Assembly (NCBI GenBank): GCA_003952965.2
Contig: CM025852.1
Location: forward strand, 11,907,440-11,971,439
Direction of reading: 5' to 3'
Length of the DNA stretch: 64,000 bases
Source: Morella rubra
Lineage: Eukaryota; Streptophyta; Magnoliopsida; Fagales; Myricaceae
Below the pieces are notes generated by a model. That model saw only the letters and a list, made by a program, of their open reading frames with translations, made no database searches and was not told the origin of the DNA. The translations under genes were made by a program, and so were the position numbers. This document shows, piece by piece, positions 45,491-57,850 of the stretch. Numbering within the stretch: position 1 is the first letter of the stretch; each line of letters begins with the position of its first letter.

Positions 45491-46589
45491 AAATATAATC
45501 ACCTATTTGAAAATGTAGAAGAAGTAAATGTGTGCTAAGAAGAAATTAAGCAAGAAAATTCCACGGAGTAATATTTATTAGATCACATATGTACCAACTA
45601 GGTGTAAAAGAGCTGGGCAATACAACTTGCAAGCCACATATTACGCAGTTCTACGTCTAAATATAGCTACTAACCCGACGTGATCAATTATTAAGTGCAC
45701 ATACCTCTCAAAAATACATCATGAAAGACTTGCTCTGCCACTTCCAAATTTGTCTTTGCAGGATCCCTCTTTGTGAATAACTTCATTACCTCATCTTGTT
45801 CCATCCATAAACATTAAGCCAACAAATTTCAAACCCAATAGTGGCAGATATTGCCTCAACAACTACCACAAAATGCCCCTAATTCATTACTACCAAGGTA
45901 CAAAAAAAGTAGTTAACATCGTGATATAAAGTAATAGATTAAAAAAATTTCTAAAAATCTCAAGCACCCTCAAAACTTCAATCAATAAATCATTTAAATG
46001 TTAAGAGCTTTAGTAAATTAAGAACAACGTTGCACTGCTGCACACCTATAACCAATATTTGGTTGTTGTAGAAGGAAATATTTTCATCAGATGGGTACAT
46101 CCATAACACCACAAAAATTTAATAGATGGTTGAACAAAACAACAAGAGCTTACAAGAAACACTTTAGTTTTAAGGAAACAAATACTAATTGGCCACCATT
46201 CTTATCCATAGCAAATGTAAGATTAAACACAAAACTAAGTAGATTATATGCAAACCAACGTCATCCTCACATATGTTTCTTCTGCCATCCCATTGATGAA
46301 CTTTCCATCTAATTTTCTACAATGAGATCGCTTGTAGAAGGTAATTAGATTCTCGTTGCTTTCAGTCTGCATATATTACGAACGTTAGTTTATACTTGCT
46401 GACTTTTTTTATATTACATCGTCACTCCTAATGATTCTAACCTTCTCTGCCTGCAGATTTTGCAAGCTCTTGGATCTAGCAGCGTGAGGTATATTGTGCT
46501 TCTTCCTGTTTATGGTATTCCTTTGGCAGACTTTCTGTAAAATTTGTGAACACAAGCATGCCAAATGGTTAGCACACTAATTCAGCTAG
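45491..46589. other. Unassigned stretch, possible exon-like fragment on minus
   Basis: On the minus strand 45705-45810 reads MEQDEVMKLFTKRDPAKTNL and continues to a good donor (AGAG then GTATGTG). I do not recognise the family, and no adjoining exons are convincing. The remainder shows nothing definite. Confidence 0.25.
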
Positions 46590-46947
46590 ATTTGCTTCAG
46601 AGAACTTGTTGGTGTACATCTTAAACTCTTCGAAAGAAAATGATCTTGCCCCTTTTAAATGAGGAATGCCACCACTGCCGTTATTGGGATCCTAATGTGC
46701 TGCATCATATGGTATGAAAGCGAGTATGTTTAGATACGGTTCCATATTAGTAAGTCTGAAACGCCAAAATTTTTCATCACACATATCTTACCAAAAGGAT
46801 TTAATTTCTCCGAAGCTCTTTCTGCTCTTCGCTTTTGGTGAAATGCATAAACCCCTACAAGGAGTACTAATAGCAGCAGGATGGTGCCACCAGCTGCTGC
46901 ACCAATTACAACACCTTTGCTCAAAGATTTCTTTGATTCTGTAGGCC
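46590..46947 (-). pseudogene. Fragment of an LRR receptor-like kinase (HPCA1 / At5g49760-like)
   Basis: Two exons remain on the minus strand. Exon A (46947-46792) encodes GPTESKKSLSKGVVIGAAAG followed by a Leu/Val-rich membrane helix and AFHQKRRAERASEKLNPFG. Exon B (46699 to about 46590) encodes DPNNGSGGIPHLKGARSFSF and EEFKMYTNKFSEAN. This is the transmembrane/juxtamembrane join of subfamily VIII-1 LRR kinases, with splice sites intact (CAG acceptor, GTAAGA donor). The junction codon series reads GCA CAT TAG GAT, where the family has Ala-His-Trp-Asp, so TGG has become TAG at 46692-46694. The kinase domain and the leucine-rich repeats are absent. HPCA1 proteins sense extracellular H2O2; this copy cannot. 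Confidence 0.82.
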
Positions 46948-47214
46948 CTAAAGAATGCAAAAAAGGGAGGCCAAGATAGCATGGTGAAAGTTTTGTTTCT
47001 AGAGATGCATAATATTAAAACAACAAACACTGTTATTAGTCTTATTGGAAGTGTGAAATTGAGGCTACCTGCATAGTAAATCCTCGAGTAAATCCTCAGA
47101 TTCTATTCACCTCACTGGGATGCAATTTCAATGACAAAAAAAAAACTTGTTCACAAAAAAAAAACAAAAATGAAAAAAAGGAATACTATATCATGGCAAT
47201 TTGAATTCCAAACA
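46948..47214. other. Short unassigned stretch
   Basis: No leucine-rich-repeat coding sequence is found upstream of the kinase fragment. A-runs lie near 47135-47180. Confidence 0.4.
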
Positions 47215-49055
47215 GATAGTCAATTTTTATACCCACAAAAGAAAGTTCCAATAACTCACAATCATGAATACAAGCATTAAAATCATCTTTCAGACCTCTC
47301 ACCTTGAGCAAACCCCTAACTTTTTCAGAATCGTTCCTAATAATGTTAAAATCACCGGCCACAACCCAAGAAAACTATTGATTATCATGGCCCCACAAAC
47401 AATCTCATAACTCATTTCTCCCTTAGTGCAAACATTTAGCATATACCAAGGAAACCATCATTTGATGTTCTTCATGGACCACCCAATCAAAAATAAGCTA
47501 AGTAGAGATTGTACTTATAGAAAACTCATAGTCCTGCCTAAAAATCCATATTCCCCCCACCCCCCTTAAGAAACATTAGAACAACAAAAGGTTCTAAAAA
47601 TACAACCATTCTTAGCTTATACTTCCTGATTAAACAAGACAAATTTTTTTTGGAGGAAACAATCCTTCTCACTTTCCAAACAAAGACATTAATCATTACA
47701 ATAGATTAGGTTTTTGACCCGAAATGGCAACCAACATCATCGTTTTCTTTCTCTTTCTCTTTTGTAATGACTTAATAGGTAAAGCAAGTTTAGGGTCAGT
47801 GTTATTATCCATACTAGGATTTTTCTGAACAATTTCCTCATCATCATCAAAATTTGTGCCAGAAGTAAGACATTGGAAAGAATCAAATTTCAAAAGCTGA
47901 AATTCCCCACTCGGACAAAAAGATATAATACTTTGCTTCATTTCTAATCCATCATTATGTGAGGAGCTAAACCCAAAAGGACTGAAGGTCGGTCACCAAC
48001 CACCATTTCTGTAGAACCTTTAGACGTCTCAACATGCAAGCTACTTTTGTTATAATGAGCTACCAAACCATCACCTGCAACCAGTAATTTTGTATTATTT
48101 ACCACCACCCTTTCAAGCTTAGCATTTTGTTTAGATTGTACATCTTCGACATGACCCACATTAATAAGATCAGAATCTTCAAGCTGCTTTTCAGAGTCCA
48201 AATTATCATAGACATTGTTTTCCATGAACTACATCTCCTCAATCACCAACAAATTATTCACAATTCCAGAATTATGAACAAGATGACATACTTTTTTAAC
48301 TATTTTAGGTAACCCAACATTTGCTTCAACACCTTATCCTTCTCTCCTTAAATATTACTTTTCAAATCAACAAATTGTTTACTCCCCATTCTACAAAACG
48401 ATTTAGAGTGCCCTAGACTCCAAAACTTAATTCAAAAGGAGTATAATTTTCATAGATCACCACTTAAAAATGACTACCTTGTGCTCCAAGCATCCCAATC
48501 TAAAAGGATTTAAGAAGAGATTTTAACGCATCCATCTCAATGAAAACCTAGGCTCTAGTTGGCTAGGATATAAAAGCCGTGGGATTATCACTTTTAAGGA
48601 ATTTCCCCATAGGAACAACAATGCTCCGCAATACATATTCATGAAAAAATGAATAGACAAGTGAGGAAGTATTAAATATCAATGATCAAAGACTCAGCTT
48701 TGGTTGAAAACTCTATAGTCCATCTCGACAATCTGAAATGATGAGAACTTATTTTTCGAAACTCTCAAGCCATTACTTTGAAAAAATCGTCTTCAAAAAC
48801 CAGCCGAACTAACACTTGCTTAGGATCATTTGATTACCCAACAACTGGTATATGCAATAAGCCCATCGATATTTTATGTAAGACTGAATAACATCCAACG
48901 ACGGTCTCGACCCCATAAAATTTAATACCACCTTAAAATAAGACAAGTCATCCAATCTTTCTATCTCTTCCTTGAAAAATTACACAAACACCTCCCTGTT
49001 CAAAATATTTGGTTGTTTCAAACAAATAGAAACCTTAGGAGTGGTTGTGGCCCAG
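47215..49055 (-). mobile_element. L1-type LINE: ORF1 (DUF4283-like) and start of ORF2 (endonuclease)
   Basis: On the minus strand from about 49055, ORF1 reads KDWATTTPKVSICLKQPNIL, then FKVVLNFMGSRPSLDVIQSY and VPMGKFLKSDNPTAFIS. These follow the order of plant LINE ORF1 DUF4283 proteins, and the zinc-knuckle part is decayed. The ORF1 tail appears as two open pieces (48225-47944 and 47941-47696) ending KRKRKKTMMLVAISGQKP. ORF2 starts about 47694 with MINVFVWKVRRIVSSKKNL and LIRKYKLRMVVFLEPF, then WVVAGDFNIIRNDSEKVRG, the conserved GDFN of the AP-type endonuclease. Sequence is lost after about 47215. Many stops; inactive. Confidence 0.78.
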
Positions 49056-49480
49056 TCTTTTTTTGCTAAATAATACTTCATCCTATTAAATCTAATAATC
49101 TGAAAGATGCATATCACAAACCTAGATATGCTCAGGTATATCAGGTAAAAAAAGAACGCCTACTCTACCCAAGCAAGCAGCTCAATTAGCAAGATTGTGA
49201 GTCATGCGATTACACCTCTTTAGCACCTAAGCTATCTTCCACACCTGGAACTCTCCCGAAAACCATCGAATATGGGCTAACATATAAGAGATCGCTTGAA
49301 ATTGACTGGGTTCCTGGAAGAGTATCTCTCTGCTTACAACCAAAGGGTCGCATTTTAAAATTACTTGTTCCTTCTCACAACTAAGAGTTATGTGTATGCC
49401 ATACAGTGGGTAATAGAAGAATCTCTTACCGAGACTGCTATGTAAGACTCATTCGGTCGAATTACTACATCTAAGTTAAT
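49056..49480 (-). mobile_element. LINE ORF2 RNase H-like 3' fragment
   Basis: Minus-strand reading: CDPLVVSREILFQEPSQFQA, then SYMLAHIRWFSGEFQVWKI and LKRCNRMTHNLAN, the C-terminal RNase H signature (Arg-Cys-Asn...His...Leu-Ala). It ends in TTTAGCAAAAAAA at the lower-coordinate end, the same tail as the 16954 fragment, so both belong to one LINE family. It abuts the 5' part of the next LINE. Confidence 0.62.
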
Positions 49481-49808
49481 CTAAAGCCATCCAAAATGCG
49501 GGGGTTGCCACCTGAAATTTGCTCCCCTGTCCACGCCTTCCCAAGCCATAGTGTGCTCTCCATACCACTGTTTGATCGACCTCACCATTTTCTTGGTATC
49601 AACCGGTTTAGAATTATGTCATCCACACCAGTTGTGGCACATCACTAGCACATCCACAAACAACCGAACAATCGATATCGATTTTTGCCACACAATGTTG
49701 TGCCATTCACCTTCCAGCGACATTCGACTCTGTTGGTGACTAGACTTCCGACTGGGCATATTGTAATATTTATTTGGCCCCCATAGATAAATTCCTAGCT
49801 ATGCCATG
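49481..49808. other. Unassigned stretch between the LINE and the CACTA-like end
   Basis: The composition is more balanced and a plus frame at 49551-49739 is open, but I recognise no family. Confidence 0.35.
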
Positions 49809-50599
49809 CACTATAATAAATTTAAATTTTTGTGACGGATTCTTTTGGGACGCCAAAAATTCCTTCCCAAACAGCTTGGGACGGATATTAAAATCCATCC
49901 CAAAAAATAAAGGAAGAGTGTTTTTGCGACAAAAATCATGACCATCTCAAGAAATAAAATTTTTGTCTAAAAAAAAGGTTCATTTGGGACGAAACTAAGC
50001 CATCCCAAAAAAATTATATTTTTAGGGATAGATTTGGTTGTCCCTAAACTGGCGTTCGAACTAAAACCTTACTGTTATAACTCTTTGGAATATTTTGGGA
50101 CAATACATCATCATGTCTCAAAATATCTCGCATAGTTCGAATGCATCCAGACCTATTTTTCCCACCAACCGCCTTAAATGCACGTCCCGTCATCAATTCT
50201 TATTTACTATTCTAGGTGTTTAAATGAGTAGTATAATCCGGTCCCACGTGTCCGAAAGTACAACCGTTATACGTCAATTGCGTTTGAACCCAAGCTTACC
50301 ATTAAATGTGTTTGAATCTTTTGTGACGAAATGTCATCGTGTCCCCAAAAACCACTAAATGTACGAACGCGTTCGAATTACTTTTCCCACCTACTGCCTT
50401 AAATACGAGTCTTGGTAAATGTGCTTATTTACTATTATGACCGTTCGAACGTTTAGAATAAGTCATTCCCACGGTAACATTAACCATCGTAAATTCCAAA
50501 ATGTTCTATGTAATGAAAGTTCGAATGTTATCAAACGGCCTCTAATGATTATTTTTGAAGGGTTCGAACACGTTCAAACGTATATTTGAAAAATAAGAA

Positions 50600-52233
50600 C
50601 ACCCGAGCCAGTTCTTCCTCACAGTTTTCTCACCAAAAATTTCTCTAATCCTGTCAATCTCTCATTCACATTTCTACCGTGGAATTTTGGCGAGTTTTTT
50701 AATCTTAAATAGGTTCTTCCTCACAGTTTTGTTGTTCGGAGTCTTATGCAATATGACAATTCGATTAATTTTAATTGATAATCTGAGGTACAAAGTGTAA
50801 AAACACCAATAGTCGAGGGACGAAAAATATATTTTTCCCAAAAATTAACAACAATATGGAATGGACAATGATTCTGTGAATTTGAAGTGAAGTTTGACTC
50901 TAAGAATTTGATGATATGATATTTGAAATAAGTTGAGAGAGCAAACGAAATAATGGTGGAAAATAAGAACATTATTACCGAAAGAATTCTTCAAACACCT
51001 AAGTTGCGGGTTTCACCATCTATGGTTCATGGCCTAATTAACTACAATCTCCTAAACAACTCAGTCACTTCTCCATTCAAGGCAATAGCGCCTGGCAAAT
51101 AAATCAACTGAAGCTCAAACTATGAAAAATCTTCAGAGGAATTGTTTGTTTTGTGATATGATTTTAACATTCACAGTTTGGCTGCAAAAGCTTGTGTTCG
51201 TTCATTCAAGCATTTGATGTGCCTTTCGTCTACAACAAATCATGTTCAACCATTTCAAGTTCTCTACAGAAAACCAAGGTTAAATACAAAGAATTACATG
51301 GCAAACGGCATTAAATTTCTGTTAATTACAGCCTTGAACCATATCCAACTACTTCACACAACGTAGGCTATAGATTTAGCTTTCCACGTCTATGATAAAA
51401 ACAGAGCAGCTAAGCAGCCAAGGAGACATTTCTTTTCCAAAACAGAGAGCTACGAAAAAGAAGGAAAAAAGTCTACAAAGAATAAAGAAGAAGTCGAATC
51501 TCTTCTTTGTCCACCTCCACAAAAACCACGTCCATGAGAGGAATCTTCTCTCTTTCCCAATCTCCTCGCATCTCCCCTTAACAAACTTCCTTCTCCCACT
51601 CTCTTACGCACGTTTCCCCCCAAGCTTGAGAAGTTGCTCATTCCCGAAATTACCCCTTTTCATTAAAACAAACAGCAGCCATTTATTAAGGGTACGAAGG
51701 GTATTTCAGTGGAAAAATGGTAAAATATTGTGTTTAAGCTCAAAATGCAGTCATTTATATGTTTATGCATCTATAATTACTACCCAATAACACTTCCACA
51801 TATTAGTAATGCTTATTTACACATTTTTATTACATATACAATTGGCTAATGGAGAATGCATGTGCAAAGGTTAGAAGAAACTTGCTTTCTTGGTTAACAT
51901 TAGTCTCTGAAAAAAGCCTATATTTTGATGCTCAAAAATAGAGAAATTTTTCTTTCCTTAATAAAAATTTTCTTATTGGGATCATGTAGAGTTTATTTAC
52001 GAGTTTGTAAAAACTTGAAAGAAAATTTGAAGGATATTTAGTTAGAAATTAACTTTTTATTCGATTTTTGTTCAAAAAGTATAGATAAAGATAATTAGAT
52101 GGAGTTTTTTTTTTGATGAAAATGTGTTGGAGTTTGTTAAAAAAAATGTAGAAAAAGATTATTTGAGTTGAGAAGGGTAAAAATTTGTTGACCACAACTT
52201 TAAGATTTTGTTGTTTAGCAACTAAAATTTTGA
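50600..52233. other. Interior stretch of the composite, possible captured host DNA
   Basis: 50600-51000 has repeated TTCTTCCTCACAGTTTT words and AT-rich DNA. 51160-51700 is more balanced in composition, with open frames on both strands (51392-51790 plus, 51450-51641 minus), but no family is recognised. 51800-52233 is AT-rich. Confidence 0.35.
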
Positions 52234-52242
52234 AAAATTAAA

Positions 52243-52657
52243 GGGGTAAACTCATAGTTAGCCTCCTATGTTTGGGCAAAAATCAAGTTGCTACCCTTAT
52301 TTTTTAATCCAACAATTTGAGACCCATAACTTTCAAAACCTATCAATCTTCACCCTGGTCCAAATTAGATGTTAAATCAAACGCAAAAGTATGAAAAATG
52401 ACCAAAATGCCCCACCAAAATAAAATTACTAAAAAAATTTAAAAAATTCATTAAAAATAAAAAAATGATTTTTTTTTAAAAAATAATATTTTTAAATAAA
52501 ACTATTGAAACTCTATTTCAATAATCTATTTGGGGGGGGGGGGGGAGCGAAGATTGATAGGTTTTGAAAGTTATGAGACTCAAATTGTTGGATTGAAAAA
52601 TAAGGGTAGCAACTTGATTTTTGCCCAAATATAAGGGGCTAACTATGAGTTTACCCT
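52243..52657. mobile_element. MITE with 9-bp target duplication (family of 40143)
   Basis: Starts GGGGTAAACTCATAGTTAGCC and ends CTAACTATGAGTTTACCCT. It is flanked by a perfect 9-bp repeat AAAATTAAA at 52234-52242 and 52658-52666, indicating Mutator-type insertion. Compared with the 40143 copy, the right-centre portion is deleted and replaced at the join by 14 G (52532-52545). Confidence 0.82.
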
Positions 52658-53422
52658 AAAATTAAAAAGTTTCTAAAAAGTACTAGAAAGTTTTTGTGTT
52701 GCCAAACATGAGATTATAAGTTTCGGAACTCTTTCTCTTCCATTTTGGCCCACTCGTTCTCTCGTGCAAGCACACTCTAACAGGCAAATGAATAGTTAGT
52801 CTCTAGACAAGGTTTAGAGACTTCAACCACATTAGCTGAAGGGAACATGGCTCTCTCATGGAAAGGTGAAACTTTGCATCAAAGATTTAAGACTATGAGG
52901 ATGTTCGGTTAGAATGTTTTTTTGAGAATTTTTAGGTGATGTTAACTTTATTAGTATGCGTGCTGTAGTTGTTTTTAGGTGATGTTAAAAAACATGTTCG
53001 GTTTTAGAATTCTAAGATTCAAAAGAATCCTAGAAAAACAAAGAAAACGAACATCATCTATGTCACCATTTGGTGCTTTTTTTTGCCCTTTTTTCTTTTG
53101 GAATGGGCTGGGCCTTTAAGGATGCCCAAGTTAGTAGAGGAAAAATTTCATCAACTACTTTAGTTCAGTGCCCCCCTCCTATAATGGCCTACAATTGGTA
53201 TAATAGTTGAATTAAAGCAGTCCGTCTGTTAGAGTACTCGGCCCCATCAACTGCCTTTAAAGACTTGCCATTTCACGAAAGGATCTTGGAAAAATGGGAT
53301 TGGTACCATTTCTTGATTTGGTATTTTTTTTTGTAAGCAAAGATTAACGATCGAGTCAAAGTACAAACTTATGGTGGCTTAAACTGCCAATCACATAGTA
53401 GAATAACAGGGGAATATCGGTT

Positions 53423-53600
53423 CACTACAACAAAATTAAGCTTTAAACCGGAATTTTGTCCTACAAAATTTTTTGGGGTGGAATCCGTTTGTCGCCCCTA
53501 CTATCCCAACAAACCCGATACAAAAAGTTTTGTAAGACGGAAATAATGTTCCATCCCAAAAAGTACCCTTTCGGGATGGGAAGGCTTCCATTCCTAAATA
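53423..53600 (+). mobile_element. Second CACTA-type terminus
   Basis: CACTACAACAAAATTAAGC at 53423 is a canonical CACTA end, followed by TCCTACAAAATTTTTTGGGG and CCATCCCAAAAAGTACCC subterminal words akin to those after 49809. The matching opposite end is not identified. Confidence 0.5.
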
Positions 53601-54417
53601 AAATTATCTTTCGAAAACTTTAGCGCGGACAGTTGAGGATTATGTTCGAATATCTTTCAACAGAAAATATAAATTCATTCAATAATGCAAATAAACTTTC
53701 GAACAACAATACATTTTTTTTACGTTGATATTTAAGGTACCGTTCCAACGCTTTAAAACGGAAACAAGTTTGAATATTTTATGACTTTCCAACGGATATC
53801 ATTAAATCTGTTCGATATATTGATCAGGGAATAAAAAAGTTGTTCTTCGAACATGTTATGAACGGAAACGCGAAAGTTCGAATGTAGGGGAGGCATGTTG
53901 TATTTCGAACGTTAAAACAAACGTTAGAATGGCTTATTTTTATTTTTTAAGAAAATAAATATTGCTAGAAAATTATTCAAAAATATATTATTTAATAAAA
54001 ATTAATTAACAAAATGTGCAATTAAATAATTAATCACAATATTCGAAACAATTAAATATAATACGCAATAAAAAATAATCTATCTTCGTCGTCACATGCA
54101 TCCTTGTCTACTTGTATCCAACTCTATGTGCATCAAAATTTTTTCCAACAATGCGTGCATCATTATCTTCCTAAATCAAAAATTGTAATCAATATAACGC
54201 TTAAATAATTGACAAAAATAATCATTAAAAAAAATGAGCTGAATGAAAAAATCAAATAACTTACCTATACATCTACTCGATGTTGTTTTCGGTGAAGGTG
54301 ATCTAATATCAGAGTAGGAAAAGTTAAGGCCCCAGACAAGGCTGATGCAGCTAAAGGATTATATGTAACATATTTATACCGATCAAATGTATTGTAATCT
54401 ATCGAGCATGTTCAAAA

Positions 54418-54975
54418 CGTTTTTTTTTTGTTAGGAAAATTAGAAGTTTTACATTGTGCACGACAAATTTAAATAAAAAGATGTTGGGCTTGAAATGGAT
54501 TTGCATAACTGTAACAGTATTAACATCTACAGGAAACCAATGGAGAAAATAACAAAAGCTGATACAACATTTTTCAAACTAATATTTTTCATTGTATGAA
54601 AAGAAATAGAGAGTAATACTCTAGTCAGTAGAGCCAGACATATGAAAACCTTTTAGTCACACATCAGACCTACAAAGCAATTCTTTGCATGTTCTAGTTT
54701 AGAAGGAAAAAAACTGGTTTTTAAGTCAGATGTGTGGCCAAAAAGTTTTCAGAAGTCCAACCTTACTGACCAGATTGCTCTCTATTTCTTTCCGTATAAT
54801 GAAAGATGCTGGTTTGAAAAATGTTGTATCAGTTTTTGTTATTCACTCTATTAGTTTCGTGTGGATGTTAATATTTTCATAGTGATACAAACCAATTTGA
54901 AGCCCAACATCTTAAATTTAGATTTGTTACGCATATTTTTAAACTTCTAAGTTTTCTAAAAAAAAAAAAAAAACG
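54418..54975. repeat. Long hairpin (foldback) with arms of about 240 bp
   Basis: The left arm starts CGTTTTTTTTTTGTTAGG and includes AGATGTTGGGCTTGAAATGG and CTGATACAACATTTTTCAAA. The right arm contains the complements (TTGAAAAATGTTGTATCAG, CCAATTTGAAGCCCAACATC) and ends AAAAACG. The central loop (about 54665-54730) is short, with partly paired ACATCAGACC / AGTCAGATGTG. Arms differ at scattered sites. No coding. It is inserted in CACTA-like DNA. Confidence 0.82.
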
Positions 54976-55979
54976 TTTGAATATGTTCGAATGACTATGA
55001 TATGCTCTAATGGTATAAAGTTATCGTTCGAACATATTTTTCATCCATTTAAATGAACCATTGTAGCAATTCGTTTGAACGAGAACTTTTACAGTGTTCG
55101 AATGCTGCGCAAAACTTACGATAAACAGCGACCTGAAATCTCTCAATCAATCCCAAAAACTTATTTTTTTTTTACTGCTAAAACATTTATTCAACACTTC
55201 TAAACACGTATGAAACTAACTATAAGCAAAAAATCCAAATCACAACAAAAAATCTATACCTAAACAACTAAGAAATTTATCGATAAAATGATAAATCTTA
55301 CCTCTAAAACACAAACAAGCTCCATTTGAGTATTTTCCTACAACAATAAGACAAAAAATGTAAGATTTTGATACATGAAAAAAGCAAGGCGAATTTGTGG
55401 TGTTTTGAAAGTGTGGGTGAAATGAGGTCTCACGGTCAAATCTATGGTATTTGAGTTCGTGGTTTCCGTTTGAACGTGTTTTGCTACGTTAGAACATTTT
55501 ACCAAAAAATGAGATGGAAAAAAATGCGCTTAAAGTACCGTTCGAACTCTTTTTTCAAACACTCGAATGATTCTTTGTTATCTGAATGGTGTCATTAGTT
55601 TTCAAAATCATTCTAACATTTATTGAAACGACATTCAAACGTATTTTAGAAAATGAAACAACATCGTTTCATGTTTTTTAGTGTTTGTTCGAATTATACT
55701 TTTGCGTTAAAGTGGTACACCAAAAAGGGGCGGCAAAAAAGCGCGCTTAAAATACCGATCGAGCATTTTTTCACACACTCGTACGATTATTTTTCTATTT
55801 GAACGACGTCGTCTTAGTTTTCAAATAACGTTCTAACGGTTATTTAAGTATTGTTCGAACGTTTTTTTATAGTTGATACGACGTCGTTTTCATGTTTTTT
55901 ATGGTTTGAACGGTATTTATATGTTTGAACTTTTTTTTAATAATTTAAATAATACTTAAATAATATGTAGAAGGTATTA

Positions 55980-56449
55980 TATATTACAAAGGGAGTAGTG
56001 CGAGGATCCGCATTATCTCCAGCTTATATTTTTAATCTACCCAGTTAGAGCTTTAGGCAACTGGTTCTACTAGTCTTGTCTTCAAGTAGAAGGCCAGGCA
56101 ACTAGATAACTAGTGCTAGAAAAAGGAAGCCGAAGGTGAAAGGCTGCTCAAGCAAGGAAGCTGCTAATTCAGATGCGGATTCCATGTTGCTGTATTGACA
56201 AAAAAGTGGGCATCAAAGGAAGCCAACTTAAAAGCAAAGCAAGGAAAGGCAGAAGAGGAATATTGAAGATTCAATCTTTTAACTTTTAGTTTCACTTTTA
56301 ACAAGGATTTAATTTACAAACTTGCATATCTTTTAAATCGTACATCAATTTATCATCACAAGTTTGACAACCAAAATGCGCTTTAAATGTTTCAAATCAT
56401 CCCTATATAAAATCCTAAGCCTTAGTTATACTTTTGGGGAGTTGGTTTT
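55980..56449. other. Unassigned stretch
   Basis: 56000-56260 is GC-richer (AGAAGGCCAGGCAACTAGAT) with no recognised family. 56260-56449 is AT-rich. Confidence 0.35.
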
Positions 56450-57393
56450 TGACATTGATATTTGAAAAATGTTAAAAATGGGCTTTTTAATTATAGCAGA
56501 TGATGAACTGAGTTATAGCGATTAATTGGTATATATAGTGGTCTATCAGCTTTTCATAGTAGTCGACCGGTAGCTACAGTATCGCTACAGTACCGCGAAT
56601 CGAAAAAATTCAATTTTTTGACTGTTGGGCAACATTTAGTTAAAATAGTCGACCGGTACAACTTTAAAATTGTCAGATCGATCTCCAACGGCTAGAAACG
56701 GTTAGTTTTTATATGTTGCCTATATAAAGACCTTCCTAAGGTCTTAAAACAATAGAGAACAATCACATATCATTTCTATAGCTTGAGAAATATCATAAAC
56801 CTTCTTATCCATATTTCTCATATCATTCACACAAATTACGTCTTTACATCCTTGTCATTGTGTGAATTAAAAGAGATAGAGCTTTCCATTTTTTTATCCA
56901 CTCTTTGAGAGAGTTTAATTCTTGTATCTTCCTATTCAAGAGAAGTGATTCCTATAATAAGGTTGTTCACTAAAGAAAAAGCTTAGAGATGATATATCTT
57001 AAGCTTGGTTAGGTTGTGACTTGTGAGTGGTGTGCCAAAAAAATCACTTGGGTTGTGAGTGTTGAGTCCGAGAATGCACTTGTAAGGTTCTCTAGCACCG
57101 GAAACTAGAGTGTACACTATTGAGAATATAGCAGAGAAAACCTCAAGGCTTGGAATGAAGCTCGAGGAGTGGATGTAGGCGAGGTTTGCTAAACCACCTA
57201 AAACTCATTGTGTTTGCTTTTTTAACCCTACTCTTTACATTCAATACTTATATATTTGTTGCTATAATATTTGCTCAGTATTTGTGCTAAATTAGACTTT
57301 ACTTTGCAAACACATTTTTGGGAGTTAAAAGTAAAAATGTTTAGAAATCCAATTCACTCCCGCTCTTGGGTTGCCTTAATCCTAGGAACTTCA
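56450..57393 (+). mobile_element. Probable Copia-type LTR (solo or truncated)
   Basis: The 3' end has the plant Copia LTR pattern: AATCCAATTCACTCCCGCTC, TTGGGTTGCC, then a CA end at about 57393. Upstream is a TATATAAAGACC promoter word (56720) and a leader-like region with ACTCTTTGAGAGAG. The usual ATTGGTATCAGAGC primer site is missing after the end, replaced by the GGTACTAT minisatellite. The 5' boundary is approximate. Confidence 0.5.
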
Positions 57394-57850
57394 CAAGGTA
57401 CTATATATTATATATGTAATATATGCAAGGTACAATTATATAATATGTATAAGGTACTATAAAATAATATGTACAAGGTACTATATATTTCATATATAAT
57501 TTGTATAAGGTACTATTATATAATATGTAAAAGGTACAATTATATAATATGTACAAGGTATAATTATATAATATGTATAAGGTACTATTAAACAATATAT
57601 ATATAAGATACTATTACATAATATGTACAATGTACTATTAAACAATATGTATAAGGTACTATATATTAAATAATATGTACAAAGTACTATATATTACATA
57701 TATAACATGTATAATATGTATAAGGTACTATATATATTATATATATATAATATGTATTATAAGGTACTGTTACATAATATGTATAAGTTACTATATATTA
57801 AATAATATGTATAAGGTACTATTATATAATATGTATAAGGTACTATATGT
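57394..57850. repeat. AT-rich minisatellite based on AATATGTATAAGGTACTAT
   Basis: About twenty units of 19-27 bp containing (C/T)AAGGTACTAT or CAAGGTACAAT, separated by ATTATATAATATGTA-type spacers. The array starts directly at the LTR end. Tyr/Ile-rich frames on both strands are repeat artefacts. Confidence 0.9.
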
